Shown: piece after piece, positions 61,601-64,000 of the stretch
Numbering within the stretch: position 1 is the first letter of the stretch
How the letters are laid out: each line of letters begins with the position of its first letter
Assembly (NCBI GenBank): GCA_963556495.2
Contig: OY747712.1
Location: 26,714,235 to 26,778,234, forward strand
Source of the DNA: Valencia hispanica
Taxonomy: Eukaryota; Chordata; Actinopteri; Cyprinodontiformes; Valenciidae
Direction: 5' to 3'
Length of the DNA stretch: 64,000 nt
Notes under the pieces: model-generated
Told to the model about the DNA's origin: nothing
The model's input: only the letters and a program-made list of their open reading frames with translations
Database searches by the model: none
Made by a program: the position numbers and the translations under genes

Positions 61601-64000
61601 GCCTATTTGGATACACGGCCTACTCTCCATCCAAATTTGCTCTGCGTGGTTTGGCAGAGGCACTGCAGATGGAGGTTTGTTTTCTTCCCCATTCCCATTG
61701 ATTTGCTCTTCACACCTATCAAACACACTGCAGCTCAAATTATCTGCAAAATATGGGTAGTTGAAACGGATTTAAATATATTTTTAGTTTTTTCAGGAGA
61801 AAATTTTTGTGTTAATTGAGGAGGAGTTTACAGGAGATTCATAGAAATGTTTTTTGCTGATCATTGACTGTTACTGTCATTTAGTTCCTATCATCATATT
61901 ACTTATTATGTAATGGTTCTATTGATTTATTTCCAGATAAAGCCGTACAATATCTATGTGACTGTGGCATTCCCCCCTGACACGGACACTCCACTACTGG
62001 CTGAAGAAAACAAATCAAAGGTACGTTGATCTTATACTGGGTTAAAGACCATGTCGCAAACGCATAGGTCCAATGACTGGTTTGCTGTAGTCACTTATGG
62101 ATTAGCATATTTTTATTTGGCAACTTAAGAGAAAGTATTTATCCATTGCATCCAACCTTTGCTTTTCATTCTTTCCCTCCTCAGCCTCTAGAGACCAAAT
62201 TGATCTCTGAAACCTCTGGAGTTTGGCAGCCAGACCAAGTAGCCAAAATCCTTGTCAGGGATGCAGTGGTAGGAAAATCCTTTCAACTACTGTTGACAAA
62301 ATTTTTAAGTGCATTTTGTTTTAAGGTTTAGCTTACCTGCTTGTTTTTTTTTTTCTTTTTTCTTTGCAGCACGGGAACTTTAACAGCTCAGTCGGTCCAG
62401 ATGGTTACATGTTATCAGCTCTCACCTGTGGAATGTCACCTGTCACTTCCATCACAGAAGGTCTCCAGCAGGTACAAACACATACTTACAGTTACATCTC
62501 AGTAGCTTGGAATATTACTGAAGAGTTTTTTTGTTATTTTTTGAGTAATTCAATTCAGAAACTGATTCTTTATATAGTGTATAGGTGAATTATAAACAGA
62601 GTGATATTATTTAGCGTTCTTCTGTTAGTTTTGGTGAATATGTCTAATAAAACCCCACATTTAAGTGTTTAGGAATATTAGACTAAAAGGCTAAGGGATT
62701 TTATTACATAAATGTTGGCGCAGTGCAAAGTATCTCCATGTTTGTTTTTTGTTTTTCAAGATATGCACTCAAAACTTGCAATACTTGCCAAAAGGCTGAA
62801 TCATGTCATCAGTGCAGCGTGGCATAGATGTGATCAGCTAGTGACTCTGTTGAGGTGTTGAGGAAGTCCAGGTGTTATTAGCAGCATTCAATTTATTTCC
62901 ATTGTTGGGTCTGGTATCTCTCATCCTCCTTTTGATGATACTCCATAGATTCTCTAGGCAGTGATATTATGGTCTTTTAAACCAGCTATTGTTTTTTTTT
63001 TTTTTGCTAATGTGGGTAGGGTTCAAGTCCTGCTGAAAAATTAAAAAAGCATCTCCATAAAGCTTCTCAGCAAAAGGAAGCATGAAGTGCTCTAACATTT
63101 CCTGGTAAATGGCTGCACTGACTTTGCACTTAATAAAACAGTCGAACACCAGCAGACGACATGGCTTCTCAAATCATCTCTCACTGAGGAAACTTCACAC
63201 TGGACCTCAAAGTAATTTCATCCGGCTCTCCGCTCTCAGATTCCTGAACCTTGATTTCAAATTAAAATGCAAACTTTACTTCCAACTGAAAAGATTATTT
63301 GAAACCACTAAGCACCAGTCAAATCCTTTGTCTTTTTAGCTCTAGTGAGACACTTGTGGCATCGTGTCTGGTTCAGAAATGGCTTAAAACAAGGAACACA
63401 AAAGTTGTAGCTCCTGGCTTGGACACATATGTGCACAACTTATGGTTCTCCCCTAGTTTATTGTATGAGCTATCACAATCTTCTCAAGGATGCAGTTATC
63501 TCTGTTGCTTTTGTTCCTACCATGCTTTTCCCATCCACTCAATTTTCTATTATGTTTGGATTCATTACCCTGTAAACAACCAGCTTCTTCAACAATACCA
63601 TCTCTCAGTTGCGTTGCATGGCAAAAGTCAAGTCAGCAGTCTTCACCATGATAGTCTGGGCCGTAGCATGAGCAATAACATAGTATTATGTGTTAAAATA
63701 ATATTTTTCATGATTCTAATTTTATGTGAAACAAGGTTTCTGGATTATATTAGCTTTAAGTCAATATTAAACAGAATTAAACTCTTAAAATATATCACTC
63801 TGTGTAAAGAAGCAAAATGATGTGTGAGTTTTAATTTCTGAATTCAGTTCCTGAATTAAACTGTTCAGTGATGTTCTAATTTATTGAGAAACAACTAAAA
63901 TGATAGGATCTAGCATGCCTGGTTATTTTTACATTTGGTTATAATTTGCAATTTTCACACAGATTGTCACAATGGGGTTGTTTCGGACCATCGCCCTCTT
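49601..64000 (+). CDS. kdsr: 3-ketodihydrosphingosine reductase, partial (continues past right edge)
   Basis: ER membrane short-chain dehydrogenase that reduces 3-ketodihydrosphingosine to dihydrosphingosine with NADPH, the second step of sphingolipid synthesis. Exons: 49601-49789, 56299-56388, 56709-56765, 56858-56923, 57016-57111, 61483-61674, 61937-62020, 62185-62268, 62370-62471, 63963-64000+. All introns are phase 0 with GT/AG borders. Exon 1 gives a membrane segment ([18 protein letters not shown]) and [11 protein letters not shown]. Exon 2 has the cofactor motif TGGSSGIG, exon 5 NCAG, and exon 6 the catalytic Ser (VSSQAGQ) and Tyr-x-x-x-Lys (AYSPSK). Exon 7 has FPPDTDTP, and exon 9 [20 protein letters not shown]. 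About 332 residues are visible; human KDSR also has 332 in total, and some 40 more should follow. The ATG at 49601 adds 27 residues before the Met (49682) that aligns with the human start. Intron 1 holds Rex3, intron 5 a LINE. Confidence 0.97.
51224..52498 (+). pseudogene. Rex3 endonuclease part of ORF
   Basis: Open for 424 codons. The apurinic/apyrimidinic-type endonuclease shows [40 protein letters not shown], and [19 protein letters not shown] with STDHYLVV. It stops right after GGNPRTRW. The next in-family block ([12 protein letters not shown]) follows almost at once, so a linker of roughly 80 residues that I recall in intact Rex3 seems to be deleted here. Start chosen as the first ATG of the open frame; the true start is not certain. 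Confidence 0.75.
52495..54122 (+). pseudogene. Rex3 reverse transcriptase part of ORF, one frameshift
   Basis: 52495-52857 carries [20 protein letters not shown] and [17 protein letters not shown] frameshift near 52840 moves to 52827-54122 (431 codons), with [51 protein letters not shown] and the catalytic [10 protein letters not shown]. The C-terminal end reads [21 protein letters not shown] sequence ([15 protein letters not shown]). Both the upstream shift at 52498 and this one would stop a full enzyme. Confidence 0.8.
54405..56088. mobile_element. DNA element with terminal inverted repeats, transposase-less
   Basis: Left end TATTGAGAATGAGGAGA (54405) and right end TCTCCTCATTCTCAATA (to 56088) are exact inverted copies. 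A second inverted pair lies inside: GTCGGCCATGTTGTCAGG (54473-54490) and its complement (56026-56043). An open frame at 54660-55019 includes [20 protein letters not shown] and KSHKSYM, resembling part of large SWIM/YqaJ-type proteins of fish transposons (ISL2EU-like), a low-confidence match. Inside is a perfect 16-bp hairpin (55248-55291). It lies in kdsr intron 1. Confidence 0.6.
55248..55291. repeat. Perfect 16-bp hairpin, 12-base loop
   Basis: GCAGCGGAATGTTCCC at 55248-55263 pairs with GGGAACATTCCGCTGC at 55276-55291. It sits mid-way in the inverted-repeat element. Confidence 0.9.
57582..58868 (+). pseudogene. LINE endonuclease ORF with one stop
   Basis: ATG at 57582 begins [20 protein letters not shown], then a TAG at 57642 (probably a mutated CAG). 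After it the frame is open to 58868: [14 protein letters not shown] with the catalytic Glu, [30 protein letters not shown] and KSDHNLVFL with the catalytic Asp-His. It ends [11 protein letters not shown] where a frameshift separates it from the reverse transcriptase frame. Confidence 0.8.
58841..60319 (+). CDS. LINE reverse transcriptase, intact 492-codon frame
   Basis: RNA-directed DNA polymerase of the LINE. Blocks in order: [77 protein letters not shown] and catalytic [10 protein letters not shown]. Then come the thumb ([17 protein letters not shown] and [14 protein letters not shown]) and the tail [18 protein letters not shown]. In intact relatives it is fused to the endonuclease; here it overlaps the 58868 end in another frame. 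The ATG at 58841 is simply the first in the frame. Whether it is ever translated is doubtful. Confidence 0.8.
   Translation: MDSSNSTSLTSTKSGNAATPFASPSHLSVSKSQVKRQLEKLNRNKAAGPDGVSPRVLKACAEQLYGILQHLFNLSLTQDKVSVLWKTSCLVPVPKRTHPSVINDYRPVALTSHIMKVLERLLLAPLSKQTRTYQDPLQFAYRCGVGVEDAIIHLLQPTHCHLDKAGSTVRIMIFDFSSAFNTIQPDLLCQKLLKTQVEPSTIAWINDYLTNRPQFVRLKNCVSNQVVSSTGAPQGTVLSPFLFTLYTSDFQYKSETCHLQKYSDDSAIVGCIRDGQEVENRELVDRFVTWCGNNRLTLNVNKTKEMIVDFRRRRDKSKTVSIMGEEVEVVEEYKYLGVHLDNRLDWGRNSETVCKKGQSRLSFLRKLISFKVCSKMLEIFYKSVVESVISSAVICWGSSIRARDLNRLNNLIKKAGSVLGTTVEHLEMMMQRRILHKIKKIMDNPEHPLNETVLQQQSVFSRRLLQFRCNTDRYRKSFLPTAIIIYNNSLKN
60503..61007 (-). mobile_element. Internally deleted LINE derivative, inverted relative to the full LINE
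   Basis: Reading minus: ATGATGCATAACCATGGCAA, GGGAGCAGCTGATTAACATC, GCTCAAATAATACCTCAACT, GATGCTGAGGACCCTCTGGA, then directly AAGGATTATTCATAAAATGA, GAGGCTTCTTCAGATCTGCA and TTAATAAAGTAATTTTGAAT. About 2.5 kb of endonuclease and reverse transcriptase is missing. Same junction as 42056-42538. It lies tail-to-tail with the full LINE about 110 bases away. Confidence 0.85.
62770..63650 (-). mobile_element. Tc1/mariner-type transposon remnant in kdsr intron 9
   Basis: The blocks GTGAGACACTTGTGGCATCG, GTAGCTCCTGGCTTGGACAC, CTTTTCCCATCCACTCAATT, AACAACCAGCTTCTTCAACA and CAAGTCAGCAGTCTTCACCA follow the reverse strand of a fish Tc1-family transposase, the same type as 47200-47480. Frames are broken. 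62960-63320 shows related but weaker blocks. 63651-63962 is plain intron. Confidence 0.5.

Overview
This window is nuclear DNA from a ray-finned fish, most likely a percomorph teleost. Three things point that way: vertebrate-type genes split into many short exons with GT/AG introns, AT-rich introns, and a dense load of fish transposable elements (Rex3, L2-type LINEs, a DIRS retrotransposon, Tc1/mariner remnants, hAT and other MITEs). The species cannot be named from this sequence.

There are three clear host genes and one probable extra gene. (1) lama3 (laminin alpha-3, long form) runs on the minus strand from a start codon at 32551 to beyond the left edge. Six exons are visible, encoding the signal peptide, the laminin N-terminal domain and the start of the first LE repeat. 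Its second intron is about 22 kb and holds most of the transposon debris in the left half. (2) At 34499-36796 (+), head-to-head with lama3, three exons copy the first three exons of a VPS4 gene. They could encode a roughly 93-residue protein that is only an MIT domain, with no AAA ATPase; I consider this the most interesting item. (3) Complete vps4b (11 exons, 437 aa, ESCRT-III disassembly ATPase) lies at 37816-44171 (+). (4) kdsr (3-ketodihydrosphingosine reductase, sphingolipid synthesis) starts at 49601 (+) and runs off the right edge in its tenth exon. The pair vps4b-kdsr is the same neighbourhood as on human chromosome 18q21, and human LAMA3 is also on chromosome 18.

Layout: 1-32551 lama3, with introns holding a Rex3 remnant (3.2 kb), a decayed L2 LINE (6.0-8.5 kb), a Tc1 remnant (11.2 kb), a truncated DIRS element (11.9-16.4 kb), a Tc1 foldback (17.9-19.8 kb), nested repeats (20.2-21.0 kb), a hAT MITE with target duplication (23.6-24.3 kb) and a large compound microsatellite (26.2 kb). 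32552-34498 is an intergenic region with a (ATAG)n microsatellite. 34499-45501 holds the MIT-only gene and vps4b. 45502-49600 is intergenic, with L2, Tc1 and Rex3 remnants and the kdsr promoter. 49601-64000 is kdsr, whose intron 1 contains a nearly complete Rex3 and an inverted-repeat DNA element and whose intron 5 contains a nearly complete jockey-group LINE and an inverted, internally deleted relative.

The host genes are not an operon and have no joint pathway that I can see. vps4b acts in endosomal sorting, membrane scission and cytokinesis, kdsr in ceramide synthesis in the ER, and lama3 in basement membranes. All identifications were made by reading translations and recalled family motifs; no database search was run.
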